A stretch of 64,000 nt of DNA, from the NCBI GenBank assembly GCA_002104985.1, contig MCGO01000136.1, positions 39,854 through 103,853 on the forward strand. The letters are read 5' to 3'. Under the pieces are notes generated by a model. It ran no database searches. It was not told the origin of the DNA and worked only from the letters and a program-made list of their open reading frames with translations. Position numbers and translations under genes: made by a program. The DNA comes from Rhizoclosmatium globosum. Its lineage: Eukaryota; Chytridiomycota; Chytridiomycetes; Chytridiales; Chytriomycetaceae. Positions 1-11,072 of the stretch are shown here, piece after piece (position 1 is the first letter of the stretch; every line of letters begins with the position of its first letter).

Positions 1-1228
1 AGCAAACAAAACAGTAAGTCCCAAAGCATACACTGGAACACCGTTCTTGCTGACGTAGTTAAAGAACTTTGGCGCGTTTCCTTCATCGGCCAAACGCATC
101 AGAGTACGTGAACAAGCGTAAAGAGCAGAGTTGGAAGCAGAAAGCGCAGCAACAATAATAACTGCGTTCATAACGTCAGCAGCGAATCGGATTCCGATAA
201 CGTTGTAAACATAGACGAAAGGCGATTGGGAAATTGGGTTGCTTGGGTTCAGAATCTTGGAGTCAGGTGGCAAAAGGAGACCAACGAGGAAGATGGAGAT
301 AATGTAGAAAACAATAATACGGACAAAGGTTCCTTTGATGGCTCGAGGAACAGACTTTCGTGGGTTTGCGACCTCTCCAGATGTCACTCCGATAAGCTCA
401 GTACCGGCGTACGAGAAGAAAGCGGTCACGAAACCACCGGTAGACATGTTGGTGAATTGGTCCAATGGAGTAGCTCCCACGAAAGCTGGTGCCCAGTTCT
501 TGAATCCAAGGAAACCTCCTCCACCGACACCAAACCAGACAAGCGTTCCAACAAGAATAAAAAGAGAAATAACGACAACTTTGATAAGGGAAAGTGTGTA
601 CTCGACTTCAGCAAAGTGACGAACTCCTCCAAAGTTAACGAGAACCAAAGGAGCAAGGTAAACGGCAGACCAGACCCATCCTTGCACGTTTGTAGTCCAA
701 AAAGTCATGAAGGAAGCAATAGCGGACAATTCAGCTGGAGTACAAAGGGCCCATGTCAACCAGTACTTTTACGCGAACGTTAGAGAAATCTTCAAAGAGC
801 AAGTCAATACGTACGTTCCAACCAGATGCGAATCCAAGAGCTTCATTCACAAATCGAGCAGGCAAGTGCGAGAAAGCTCCATCAACAGGCAACAAAGTCG
901 CCATCTCTCCCAACCCCGTAATCACTCCGAAGACCTGAATTCCAACGATTGCAAAACACAAGAGAGCTCCAACAGGTCCAGCATTGTACACTGCACCCCC
1001 CTAATCAACAGCATCGCGATTAGTAAAACAGGGTTCTAAGGGCTTTCGATGTCAAAAAATACAAGCTCGTATACTCACAGACTTCTTGAGCAATCCAGTT
1101 CCAATACTTCCTCCAATAGCAATCATCTCCAAGTGCCTAGCCCGCATGTTACGGTGCAACTTGCTTCCCGGCTGCGTATGCACAACAACAACTTCGCCTT
1201 GATCGCCACCTTTCTCGTCGTATCCCAT
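1..1228 (-). CDS. Fungal amino-acid permease (APC superfamily), C-terminus cut off by the window edge
   Basis: Plasma-membrane amino-acid/proton symporter of the yeast amino-acid transporter family. Exons on the minus strand are about 1228-1079, 1000-815 and 765-1; the gene continues beyond base 1. The start at 1228 opens a short hydrophilic tail (MGYDEKGGDQ), followed by the family signature RHLEMIAIGGSIGTGL, then GGAVYNAGPVG across the first splice and YWLTWALCTPAELSA across the second. Later exon 3 has the conserved SYAGTELIGVTSGE and NPRKSVPRAIKGT, typical of family members between membrane helices. Introns are 78 and 49 nt with good GT/AG ends and an ACTAAT branch site in the first. Substrate specificity cannot be read from the sequence. 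Confidence 0.92.
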
Positions 1229-1565
1229 GTTTGGTTCAGCTGTGGCAAAGAAGTATATCTGGGAGACGAAATTTCGTGCATTGCTCTTTTTATGATGCCC
1301 ATGCAACCCCGTGCCGGATTGCGCAATAGCTGAAAATCGTTTTGAAACACAGTTGCCCCCTCAAAAAGTGGAGATGGGCGACTTAAAATGTGAAATTCGC
1401 GATGTGCACGGGTTCTTTTCGAGAAGCCGTAAAACGAGGGTTTGTGATACGAAGGGTTGAATCCCGTTGAACTTCGTGGATGTTGAACAACGCCACTTGA
1501 AGAGCAAATCACAAGACAATGTATTCTTGTCTATACACCTTCAGCCAATTATCAAGTCACGAATA
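1229..1565. other. Intergenic, permease 5' region
   Basis: This 337-base stretch lies between the permease start and the 3' end of the downstream F-box gene. It presumably contains the permease promoter. I see no gene, repeat or recognisable regulatory motif. A 129-codon minus-strand ORF overlapping it has no family resemblance and runs through the permease start, so it was not called. Confidence 0.5.
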
Positions 1566-2576
1566 TCACGATTGCCGAATCCATTCAACAAACAATGAAC
1601 CACTTTTGGAAACCACGGGTCCACACATCCATCCTTCCAACTCGTCACCAATCTCAAACAAAACATTCCAATCTTCGTTTTGAAAGTTACCAAAGCGAAA
1701 CGAAGAAAATCGTACGTATGTCACATGCTTGCAGAATGAAAGCTTCGACACCAAATCCGTCAGAATGTCAACGTCAAGTGTTGCCATCAAATCAAATAGC
1801 TCCAAATCTCGTAAATGAACGCAATCCTTCAATACACTCCAGTCAAAACCTTCTAAGCATCCAACTCGTAGCTTTTTGAGATACTTCATTGTTGGCAGCG
1901 CTTTCGCAATCACAGCAGGGATTTTTAAGAAAAACGACAGTCCGCCAATAGAAATCTCAGAAAGGATTTTAGCGGCTCTGTGACACACGTCAATTGGAGC
2001 AAAACAAAGATGAACATCAATCATTCGAATGAAACTCTTGATTCCCAACGACTTCCACTTCTCGAGCCTTTCAGCAAAGTTATCAATATTTTTAACATTC
2101 ACGGATATTTGAAACGGTACTATTTGAATGGTGACGAATTTTGGTAGCAGAGGAGTGACAATGCTCAAATGTTTTACACTGTAGGGTGCAATAACAACCC
2201 CGCCGCCAAATCGATTCAAATATTTTGTCAGAGTATGAAGCTTAGTGAGAAGACGAGCAGGTATTCTTGGGACGGCAACGGTTCCTTCTTCACCTGAATC
2301 ATCCTCATTATGATAGTCTGAATCCCATCGTTCGTGAGCTTTGATACCGTTTGGTATTTTGAGGGATGGCCATAGTGACTTGAGACGATGTACGCCTGAA
2401 TAGAGTCCTGGGAATGAAGTTGCCACGTCATGGATGGCTTTAGAGAGCGGAAGATACTGCGGCAGGCTGTGGCAGAGAGCGAAGATCGAGTCGCCACTCG
2501 TGTAAGAAACAATAGTATCCAGAATCTCTCGTGGAAGGGATTGGAGGCTGTTGCGTGCGGAATGACTTGGATTCAT
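1566..2576 (-). CDS. F-box protein of the local expanded family (copy 1)
   Basis: Single-exon protein of about 336 aa. Start taken at 2576 (MNPSHSARNSLQ), because the first in-frame ATG at 2621 overlaps the stop of the upstream paralogue and adds a poorly matching hydrophobic leader. Residues ~10-50 (SLQSLPREILDTIVSY, then LCHSLPQYLPLSKAI) are an F-box-type SKP1-binding motif; the rest has the irregular Leu-rich repeats shared by the five other copies in this window. It lacks the N-terminal CxCC segment seen in some paralogues. Known role of the class is substrate adaptor of an SCF ubiquitin ligase; the substrate is unknown. It sits 41 nt downstream of copy 2 in the same orientation, consistent with tandem duplication. 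Confidence 0.75.
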   Translation of the reverse strand: MNPSHSARNSLQSLPREILDTIVSYTSGDSIFALCHSLPQYLPLSKAIHDVATSFPGLYSGVHRLKSLWPSLKIPNGIKAHERWDSDYHNEDDSGEEGTVAVPRIPARLLTKLHTLTKYLNRFGGGVVIAPYSVKHLSIVTPLLPKFVTIQIVPFQISVNVKNIDNFAERLEKWKSLGIKSFIRMIDVHLCFAPIDVCHRAAKILSEISIGGLSFFLKIPAVIAKALPTMKYLKKLRVGCLEGFDWSVLKDCVHLRDLELFDLMATLDVDILTDLVSKLSFCKHVTYVRFSSFRFGNFQNEDWNVLFEIGDELEGWMCGPVVSKSGSLFVEWIRQS

Positions 2577-2617
2577 TTCAAAATAATAAACTAAACACAA
2601 AAAATGCAAGAGTACAT

Positions 2618-3817
2618 TCATTCATTTCTATACCAGCAAACTCCCAGTGTTGGATCCTCCAGGCTCACGGGTTTGGAAGCCCATCCAACCAACTCCTGAC
2701 ATTTTGCATTCAACATATCCAAATCCACTTGCGAGAGCGCAAAAGATTGAAATCGCACTTCATCGATGGACTCGCAGTGCGGAAGAACCGGTAACAAGTC
2801 TTCAACAGCCTGAATATCAACACCATCTTCCGAAACGGTAAAAGCAAGCACTCCAAGGCGAACGCAATCTTTCAAAAAAGCGGAATTGAAACCGTCCAAG
2901 TCTCCGACATGTAACTCACGAAGATGGATCATTTCTGGCAACGATTTTTCAATGTCAAGGGGAATCATTCCAGGAAACGTCAAACCGCCAATTGGAATCT
3001 TGACCAAACATTTCGCAACCAATTCCGTATCTGGCTCTAGAATATCTTCACTCAAATCGGCAGGAATATTCAACATCCCAATGAAGCTCTTGATTTTCAA
3101 TGAGAGCCACTTCTTCAGCCAATGAGCAAATGTGTCCACATCGTAATCGTAGGAGATCTCCTCAGGAACTTCGTTGACAATAACTAATTTTGGCAGTAAG
3201 GGAGCCACACTCTCCAAGTGTTCCACACTGAAGGGAATAATTGAAGCACCGCCTCCATATCGATCCAATTGCCTCGTCAATAAAAACAGCTTAAGAACAT
3301 GACGCACAGGAATTTCCATGGGAATAAAATCGTCATCGTAGTTGAATACATCGTTTTCGTCTGTTGGGGGTTGTTCGGCTTTTTCGATAGAACCAGATGG
3401 GAATTCAAGGATGGGCCAGAGCAACGTGGGACCCGAGTAGAAGCCAGGGAATGCAGTACCGACATCATAAATAGCTTTTGAGAGTGGGAGATACTGGGGC
3501 AGACAGTGACAGAGAGGTATGATTGAGGAAGCATCCGTGTATGAAACGATACGATCCAAGATTTCCGGAGGCAGCGACTGGATTGAAAGAGTACTAGTCC
3601 TAGGAGTAGCAGTAGCAGTAGCAGCAGTAGTAGATGACAATGTGCAAGGCTGAGACAGAGCCAGTTCCGAAAGCAGAGGCAGTCTGAGCAGCTTTCTGTA
3701 AACATTCACTTCATCGAGAGTTTCCTGTTTCCAACGCTCAAACTGCGCAGTCATTCGCACGCAGCATTCGCATTCTCCTTCATCAATTTGGGGACAGGTC
3801 GTTGAGCCAAGCATCAT
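2618..3817 (-). CDS. F-box protein of the local expanded family (copy 2), with CxCC/coiled-coil N-terminus
   Basis: Single-exon protein of about 399 aa if it starts at 3817 (MMLGSTTCPQ); an in-frame ATG at 3904 would add 29 residues and overlap the divergent TPR gene. The N-terminus carries a cysteine cluster (ECECC) followed by a predicted amphipathic helix, then a Ser/Thr/Ala-rich linker and an F-box (SIQSLPPEILDRIVSYTD) with the family's LCHCLPQYLPLSKAI continuation. The remainder is a degenerate Leu-rich-repeat-like region ending in WYRNE. The same CxCC-helix-F-box order occurs at 56741 and 58724. It is probably an SCF adaptor (inference from the F-box); no substrate can be named. The promoter is shared with the plus-strand gene starting near 3852. 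Confidence 0.75.
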   Translation of the reverse strand: MMLGSTTCPQIDEGECECCVRMTAQFERWKQETLDEVNVYRKLLRLPLLSELALSQPCTLSSTTAATATATPRTSTLSIQSLPPEILDRIVSYTDASSIIPLCHCLPQYLPLSKAIYDVGTAFPGFYSGPTLLWPILEFPSGSIEKAEQPPTDENDVFNYDDDFIPMEIPVRHVLKLFLLTRQLDRYGGGASIIPFSVEHLESVAPLLPKLVIVNEVPEEISYDYDVDTFAHWLKKWLSLKIKSFIGMLNIPADLSEDILEPDTELVAKCLVKIPIGGLTFPGMIPLDIEKSLPEMIHLRELHVGDLDGFNSAFLKDCVRLGVLAFTVSEDGVDIQAVEDLLPVLPHCESIDEVRFQSFALSQVDLDMLNAKCQELVGWASKPVSLEDPTLGVCWYRNE

Positions 3818-3851
3818 TTCATTGTTCAAAGAAAACAAAGAAAAGAAAGAA

Positions 3852-5722
3852 ATGTTGGACGGTGGACTTCGTGGGCTTTCGCTCAACGAAGCTGCTGCGG
3901 ACAAGTTCGATACTTTGGTTAGCGATCAACGGGTGTGTGCTTGTTTAAACTGCTGTCTATGTAGCATAGTAGTAGTGGTAATAGTCCAGTGTGATCCCCT
4001 TATTTACATGAATTCAATAGAACCCAGCCTCATTCTGTCCATTTGGTGTCCGTTTATCACTTCTCGAAACTCTGATTGAAGATTGGGGTGGCAGGTCCAT
4101 GCTCGAATCACTCACCACCCAATATGTGTGCACGCAATTCATTGCTCCAACCACTGCCAAGTCAAAGCTGCCTTTCATCGCAAAACTACTTCAGTCAACA
4201 GATCCAATCAAACAAGGCAGTGTTCATGATGCGGCCTGGTTCATATCTCATTCGGCTTCATCGCTCTTCCTAAATACTGTCGACGCTCTGTACGCTTTCT
4301 TTGATGGAAAAGGTCTTGATCGGGAAAGTGTCGTGGTCTGGATGAACATCTTTTCATCGTCCTTGCATATGGAGGAAGGGGAGAGGGACTTTGAAGGATA
4401 CTCCAAAAACTGTACGGCTGCCATCAAACGAATGGAGAATGTCGTTCTTGTGATGCCAGAGTGGGAAGAACTTCGTATTCTTCAAAGGGCATGGGTGGTG
4501 TGCGAACTGTTTATTGTTACCGAAACGAACTCGAGCTTCCATATTGCGATGACTCCCGTGGTAATGAATTCTACTGTCAAAACTGATCCATTGATTCTGA
4601 CTATAGACTTCATTGGCACTCTCGGAATTGGTTCAAACGTCCCCCACATCCATTTACAACACTCTGTCTGGTCTTGCGACTGAATCCAGCTCGTGTCTGC
4701 TTCCAAAAGACCTTGCAGCCATAGTCACTCAAATAGAATTAACAAGTGGATTCTCAGAACTAAATCGAAGACTCTGTGTCCTCATTTCACACTGGCTTCT
4801 GGCTCACCTCAATAATCTCCTGAAATCAGCTGAAACTCCCATCGACCGTGCCCTCCTTCAATTTGCTCTCGGAACTCTTCACGACCAAATGGGCAATATG
4901 CAACTCGCCCTTCCATTCCTTCTTGACTCATACGAAACCTACCTTTCAACAAAAATCCACAAAACCGACCCCAGAGTTTCCCAAATAATTGAAATCGTAG
5001 ACCCCACAAGCTCCCTCGAAGACTGCTTCGCTCTGGCAGCAGCTGCCCTCCAATCCGGCGACACAACAACCGCCGAATCCCTCTTCCTCAAAACCATCCA
5101 ATTCGGCGACAAAGTAGGCTACGAGCCATCCCCCGACTCCCCCGACTGTCTCCTCGAATCCGCACAATACCTTAAAGACCTCTATAAATCCCAAAACCGA
5201 ACTGACCTCTCAAAACAATTCGACAACCGCCTCCACCTCGCCGCCCTCTACAAACGCCACGGCCTCGTTCGCGGGTCCGAAGACTACGAACTCCAACGCG
5301 CAGAACTCGCTGCAAAGCACCACGTCAAAACCGGGGAATTGAGCGACGCGATTGCGAATTACTTGATCCTACTACGCGTCCAGAAAGAGCATTTGGGAGA
5401 ATACGATTCCGCTGTGATTACCACGCTTTCTCAAATCGCGGATTTGCATACAAAAGTTGGGCAGCCGAACACTGCTGTCAAGTACAAGGTTGAGTTTTAC
5501 TATCGCACGGGTGTTGCGCATTTGGAGCAGAACGAGATGGATAAGGCGGAGAGAATGTTTTTGCGGGCGTTTGATTTCGATGCGACGTGTGAGATTGAGC
5601 CTGGGGAGGTGGATTATGTGATTGAGAGTGTGAAGCGGTTGGTGACGTTGTATCAGGAGCAAGGAAGGGAGAGAATGGTCAAGAAGTATGAGGCTTTGTT
5701 GCAAGCTGCTCTCGGAAATTAA
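3852..5722 (+). CDS. TPR-repeat protein with an N-terminal effector-like domain
   Basis: Three exons: about 3852-3934, 4095-4560 and 4607-5722 (554 aa). The last junction is clean: AMTPV|TSLALSELV, intron 46 nt. The first intron and the exact start (3822 or 3852) are less certain. The middle exon holds a domain with HDAAWFISHS, VVVWMNIFSSS, VVLVMPEWEELRILQRAWV and CELF. I know this arrangement from protist, algal and some bacterial proteins, where it precedes TPR or kinesin-light-chain repeats; its biochemical activity is not established to my knowledge. The long last exon is helical, with TPR-like units spaced 40-45 residues (for example LRVQKEHLGEYDSAVITTLS), so it is probably a protein-protein scaffold. 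Function unassigned. Confidence 0.75.
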
Positions 5723-5799
5723 GTTTGTTTTTATAATAAATACAGTTATAGATATTTCAAATTTGCGACTGACTTCGCTCAATATTTGTCCACTCAAAA

Positions 5800-7865
5800 A
5801 TGAACCCTCCGCCATACAAAGGCCCTACCTCCTGCACGCGCTGTCGATCACTCAAGCGCAGATGTTCTTTTTCACCTGGTTCAATAATCTGTGACTACTG
5901 TCTCAAGCGGGAAACTGAATGCATCGTGCCCACACCTTCGAATCCAATTAAGAGCTGCCGTCGCTGTTACAAGCACCGGAAACGATGCGAACCCAGTGAA
6001 ACAGCTTGCAAGAGATGCACCGATCTGGGCGTTGAAGACGAATGCGTGTACTTTGATCAAGTTCCTACTGATAACGATCCATTGATCATGTCCCCAAACA
6101 CACTTACTATCTTGGACGATCTGGTCAGTTTTGACTTCCCCTTTATCACTTCTCTGAGAGTATCAAGCGTCTTGGAAAGGTACATGGTCGCTCTGGATGA
6201 TCCCATGATGTTTGAAGGAGAAGCAGGTATGGAAGGATGGGAGTTGGAAGATCCAGATATGCTACCAACTCAAGAGGACTGGCTTCTTCTGTATAATCAT
6301 TATACAAAGAATGGAGAGAAGGAACCTATTGGAATGTTGTTCGATATTCAACAGTTCCTATTTGATTTTTACCGGAAGCCAGCCGTTCTTCGGTGAGAAT
6401 TGTAAGATAATATGCATTCGTTTTTCTTATTCAATATCTACAGTCTTATTCTGTGCTGCAAACCAACCGCGTACAAGCTCGATGACGAATCAGGAAACAG
6501 AGCCTACCACCGTGCCAGAAAAGCCCTTTTTCGTTCTGATTTAACACCTTCGGTTGACTTGATCTTAACGTATTGGCACATTTTTGAGTATGCGCAATGT
6601 AAGAGCTTTCATGTTTGCCAGATCAGAACCTCAAACTAAACTCTTCACAAGTTATGGGTCGTTCAAGTATCGGCCAATAATTCCTCAAGTCTGCAGTAGA
6701 ATTATGCCTGCAACTTCAGCTGAACAAAGATCCAGACAGTCTTACGTGGCTGAACCATTTGACACCCCGACAAAAAGAGGAACGTCGTCGCATCTTCTGG
6801 GGCACATTTTACTTTTACAGTGGACAACTTGCTCAAGACCCAGACTGCTTTTTCCTCCCCATTTCTGGCGAACAAGTAAAAGCGCCAAGTCAGATAAACG
6901 ATCCCACTCCCATATTCGTCCCAGCAGAGCTGCTGAAATATACTTCCGAAACCTTCAACGTGTTAGGAACCATTAAACTTAACTACACAACACCTCCATC
7001 CTCCATCCAATCCGTAATCGACCTTGGAACCCGTCTTTACTCCCACTTCCTCCAATATCGCACAACAATCCCACAGAAATACATACTCGAATTCGATACA
7101 CCCCACCACATCTCCACAGCCGACCAAGACCGCTTCATTGCCCAAATCTCAATCGTTCAAGAATGGCTCGTCGAAATCAACATGAACCTCAACGCAGGCG
7201 TTTGTATCTCCAACAGACCAACACTCTTCCTCTCCTGCCTCCCTTCATGACACCCAATGTACCTGAGCAAATCAAACCAAATCGCTATCCAATCTGCCAT
7301 AAACACGTGCTACGAATCTGCATGGCGTATATACTCCCTCCGCATATGCTTCGACAGCCTCGCTCAACAGAGCCATAGATATCCACCAACCGACAAACGA
7401 CTGTATCACGCCGCAGCCTCTGAATTCCGTCTCTTTGAAGCATGCATTGTATTCTGGTTTATTTCGTGTCGAATGGACCCAGTTTGGCTTGTCTCCTGCC
7501 CCTTGGAAGACTGTAACACTGTTCCTGTTCGAGAGGAGCTACGGACCATATTCAATAAGTTTGGTGAAAATACAGCTCGTGTGCCATTGATGCTTGCTGT
7601 GAACGCCATGACGGCTGAAATGCAGGAGGTTGCTGAAACAGGTGTGAGGAAGAATGTGGATGGTAAAGATAATGGGTTGGAAGCTATTGAAATTGGGCTG
7701 AAAAGCATGTCTCTTGGTGTTGAAGTAGAGAGTGGATTGAACGAGAACCCCATCCTTGAGCCGAAAGCGCTTCTTGGATTGTTGGGAATGGAGTTGGGAG
7801 GAAACATTAGGTGGAAGGGACGGAAGGAGGAATCGTGGCGATTGTTTTGGAAGCTTCATAACTAA
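5800..7865 (+). CDS. Double Zn2Cys6 transcription factor-like gene with in-frame TGA (possible pseudogene)
   Basis: Exons 5800-6392, 6444-6598 and 6697-7865. Two complete zinc clusters lie back to back at residues ~12-39 (SCTRCRSLKRRCSF...CDYCLKRETEC) and ~51-84 (CRRCYKHRKRC...CKRCTDLGVEDEC). The later EERRRIFWGTFY motif is the hallmark of the fungal-specific transcription factor regulatory domain. It is a diverged relative of the three copies at 34.4-40.9 kb and shares their first intron position after AVLR. A TGA at 7248-7250 interrupts the frame just after the conserved NRPTLFLS; the same frame then continues with SAINTCYESAWRIY to the end, matching the paralogues. No acceptable intron removes it. 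Either a nonsense mutation deletes the last ~205 residues, or the base is wrong. Confidence 0.8.
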
Positions 7866-8023
7866 ATAAAGTTGAGGCATTCCTTGGTAATTTATAAATA
7901 TATGAGCGTTTATTTTAAACTTGCATGTGTAAATAGAAGCAGTCATAAATGAATTTCTGGTGGAGTTGATAATGGCGACTTAAGAAACAAGCCCGCAGAA
8001 AAAGTTCCACAAACAGGAGGGAA

Positions 8024-9368
8024 ATGGAAGCACCTTCGTCACCTGACAAGGCAGCAGCCAAAGCTGCCCAAAATCGCGCCGCTCAGAGAAGCTTCCGCAT
8101 TCGGTTTGTATCGATGAGTCATCATCTGGTATTGATAATTCAAGACTGAACTGTCAAACAACCTCAGCAAAGAAGCCCGAATCCGCGAACTTGAAGACAT
8201 TGTGCGCAAAGCCACAGAGAACGGAACAATAACAGTTGAACAGCGATTAGAGAGAGAAGAACGATGGATGCGACGGATCCGAGAACTCGAAGAAGAGAAC
8301 CGACACTTGAGAGCGAATCAGCATCAGTACTCTCATTATCCCATTCAGCATCACAATACCTTCCATCCGTATGCTTACCACTGGCCTCCTCCTGCTCATC
8401 CTCCTCCTCCACCTGCCTTCGTATATGCTCCTCCTGTGTACGCTCCAGCAGCTGCACCGATTTCAACCATCACATACAGTAATCACCAACAGACATCTAC
8501 ATCTCACAACAAAGCCCCTCCAACAAAGACACCGGAAACTTCAAAAGAGCTCAGCACTATATATCCTGGCCCCGTAATAGAGCCAACCCGCCAAGCTCTC
8601 TCCAAAATCAAGAGCCTCAACACGGACGCAGTCTCCCGCTTCCTCCAGGCTTTCACAGATCTCTTCGAAGCATCAATGAGTGATCACTCTGAGCGCGTCG
8701 GAAAGCTGTATTTCGAATCGGCACGAAGCAGGAACGCCATACTGGACTTGTGTTCTGATTCAGAGGAACGTGACAAAGTTCTTGAGATTTACTGTAGCAT
8801 GAATGTCGCGAATAAGGAGTACGGGGTGAGTTCGTTTGGATAATAACATATGTGTCTCGGTGTTTGAGTTACATTGGTACGGAGCAGAAACGGTTGGAAC
8901 AACATCTTGTCAATTGCGCTGCAACCGTCAAAGAGTCTTTGGCGCTTTACGAAACGAAGAAAAGAAGCCCGGAAATGATAGCTGAAGATGATATCACATC
9001 TATGCATACGATTGTTAGCCATTTACCAGGAATCAAGACTGAATGTCAAACACTGATATCATTAAAAAATCAAAATGACTGTATAACCAAGTTCTTTGAG
9101 AGCACTGAGGTAAAATAATATTATCCATCCTTGTGAATTTGTCATGCTTATAGAAAATCAGTTGCTTCTGACTCAGCAATCTACAGGTGATGCAAGCGCT
9201 TTCTATGCTTGTGGTATCAACTGCGGTATTTATCGTGAACGCCTTTTGAATCTCGCAACGAATACAGACAGGCTGCTACTTGAACGTTTATTTGACCGAA
9301 TCCGAAGTTGTAACAAACCGTTCATACAAGATCTTGTTAATGATTTGAACAACTTGAAAATAAAATAA
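8024..9368 (+). CDS. bZIP transcription factor (tandem copy A)
   Basis: Four exons: 8024-8103, 8168-8825, 8888-9109, 9162-9368 (388 aa). The basic region is split by intron 1: exon 1 encodes KAAQNRAAQRSFRIR and exon 2 continues KEARIRELEDIVRK, giving the NxxAQRxFR signature of Yap/AP-1-like fungal bZIPs, followed by a heptad zipper through RIRELEEENRHL. A Pro/Tyr/His-rich middle and a conserved helical C-terminal region follow (FCRAFTDLF-type segment, then LTQQ and the GxNCGIYRERLLN segment). Known family role: nuclear DNA-binding regulator; oxidative-stress function is typical of Yap proteins but is not shown here. It is a tandem duplicate of the next gene with identical intron positions. 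Confidence 0.85.
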
Positions 9369-9492
9369 GTTAGTAAGAGCAGATATGCTGTTTCACTGAT
9401 AAATCCGCTGTTTACAATGTTTTGGCCAGGGTTGAAATTGTGACTCACTTACGTAACATTCAAAAAGTGTCTCGTTCTGTATCAAATCATCC

Positions 9493-10850
9493 ATGGATCC
9501 CTCCGATCCACACGACCACCACGACGCCGAAAGAGCCGCCGCCCGAGCTGCGCAGAATCGCGAAGCTCAGCGAAACTTCCGAATTCGGTTTGTTTCTCTT
9601 TAAAACACCTTTGTTGCATAACCTTCTAATGCGAAGCCCTGGAACAACGAAAGAAAGGAAGCCCGAATCCGCGAACTCGAAGAAATTGTGCGCAAGGCAA
9701 CTGAGAACGGAACACTGTCGATTGAGCAGCGACTTGAGAGAGAAGAACAACTGATACGGCGTGTTAAACAGCTTGAAGATGAGAATCGGAGGTTGAAAGC
9801 ATCCCATCCTTACTACCAACCACAGCCTCAGCAGCCCAACTATCCTCATCAACATGCCTACCATCCATATGGTTACTACTGGCAACCACCTCCGCCTGGT
9901 CCTGTGCCCGGTCCCGTCTACCTACCAGTCCCTCCTGTCCTTCCTCCTCCCCCTATCAATCAACCCATACAACCTCCAGTCAATCAACCCATCCAAATTC
10001 AACCTCAAGAAGTTGCACCTGCAGTCACTCCGCTAATGGAACCAACCCGCGTTGCCCTCTCAGAACTCTCTTGCCTCAACCCAACCGCCATAACCCGTTT
10101 CTGCCGCGCATTCACAGATCTATTCCAAGAGTGTATGACAGACTCCTCGGATCGGATAGGAAAACTGTATTTCGAAGCGGTATCGAGTCGAAACAATTTG
10201 TTGGACTTGTGTACCTCCAAGAGAGATAGAGAACGTGTGGTAGAGATTCACTATACCATGAATATTGCGAATAAGGAGTGTGTTGTGAGTTTTACTTTCA
10301 TTTTATCGGTGTGTGGTTTGATTGTTGTTGAAATGGTCCTCAGATTCGATTGGAGAGCCATCTTGTCATTTGTGCAAGTGCAGCGAGAGACTCTGCGAAG
10401 GATCTGTTGAATGACTTGATGAAGGAAAAGGAAAAGCGGCAGCATTCCGATCCTGCCGGTGCAGACTCGAATCGGAAGCAAGCTGGAATCGGACATTTAC
10501 CCGCGATCAAGGCAGAATGTCAAGCCGTTCAATCAGTCAAGAATCAAACCAAATTGATTGACGACTTTTTTAATTGCACTGAGGTTTGTTTCCCTTTCTT
10601 TTCCCTTTTTTACACTTTGAATCCAGCAAATCTAACGTCCCAACAGTTTCTCTTGACTCAACAAACTACGGCTGATCCATCTGTACTTTATGCACGGGGC
10701 CTTGACTGCGGAGTATACCGTGAACGACTTTTGAACATGTCAACAGATACTGACAGACTAAAACTGGAACGTCTGTTTGACCAGATTCGCACATCGAACA
10801 AGACATCTGTGCAGGACATTGTAAATGATTTAAACAGTTTAGAGATATAG
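9493..10850 (+). CDS. bZIP transcription factor (tandem copy B)
   Basis: Exons 9493-9587, 9654-10284, 10344-10583, 10647-10850 (389 aa). Exon 1 encodes RAAARAAQNREAQRNFRIR and the zipper begins after the splice with KEARIRELEEIVRK. The proline-rich linker (QPQQPNYPHQ, PPPPGPVPGP) and C-terminal half match copy A, and all three introns fall at the same positions and phases. The third intron (63 nt, 10584-10646) contains no stop and keeps frame, so its retention would give a 21-residue insertion; in copy A the equivalent intron has a stop. The upstream gene ends only 124 nt away. Confidence 0.85.
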
Positions 10851-11072
10851 TGAATAAATTGAGAAATATATATTCCTATTGCAAGACCTTTTTTCTGGGG
10901 ACTCTACAAAGGTCTATGACATTTTTTACTGTAATGTGAGCTGCGAATGGCGCGACACAGTTTACTTCCGAATGAAAAAAATTCAGAAGAAATCGGAAAG
11001 AATATCGTGAGATATTGTCTTGAACATTAAATTCTTACATTGGCCATTCGTTTCTTCGTAAATCTTAGCATA
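10851..11072. other. Intergenic between bZIP B and Cys-rich gene
   Basis: AT-rich spacer. It may hold the bZIP 3' end and a missing 5' signal-peptide exon of the next gene, but I could not identify that exon. No repeats seen. Confidence 0.4.

Noticed and set aside
1123..1512. 129-codon minus-strand ORF upstream of the permease
   Set aside because: Overlaps the permease first exon in another frame; composition and context do not support coding.
7200..7271. A 72-nt GT..AG intron that would remove the TGA at 7248
   Set aside because: It would delete the conserved NRPTLFLS block present in all paralogues.
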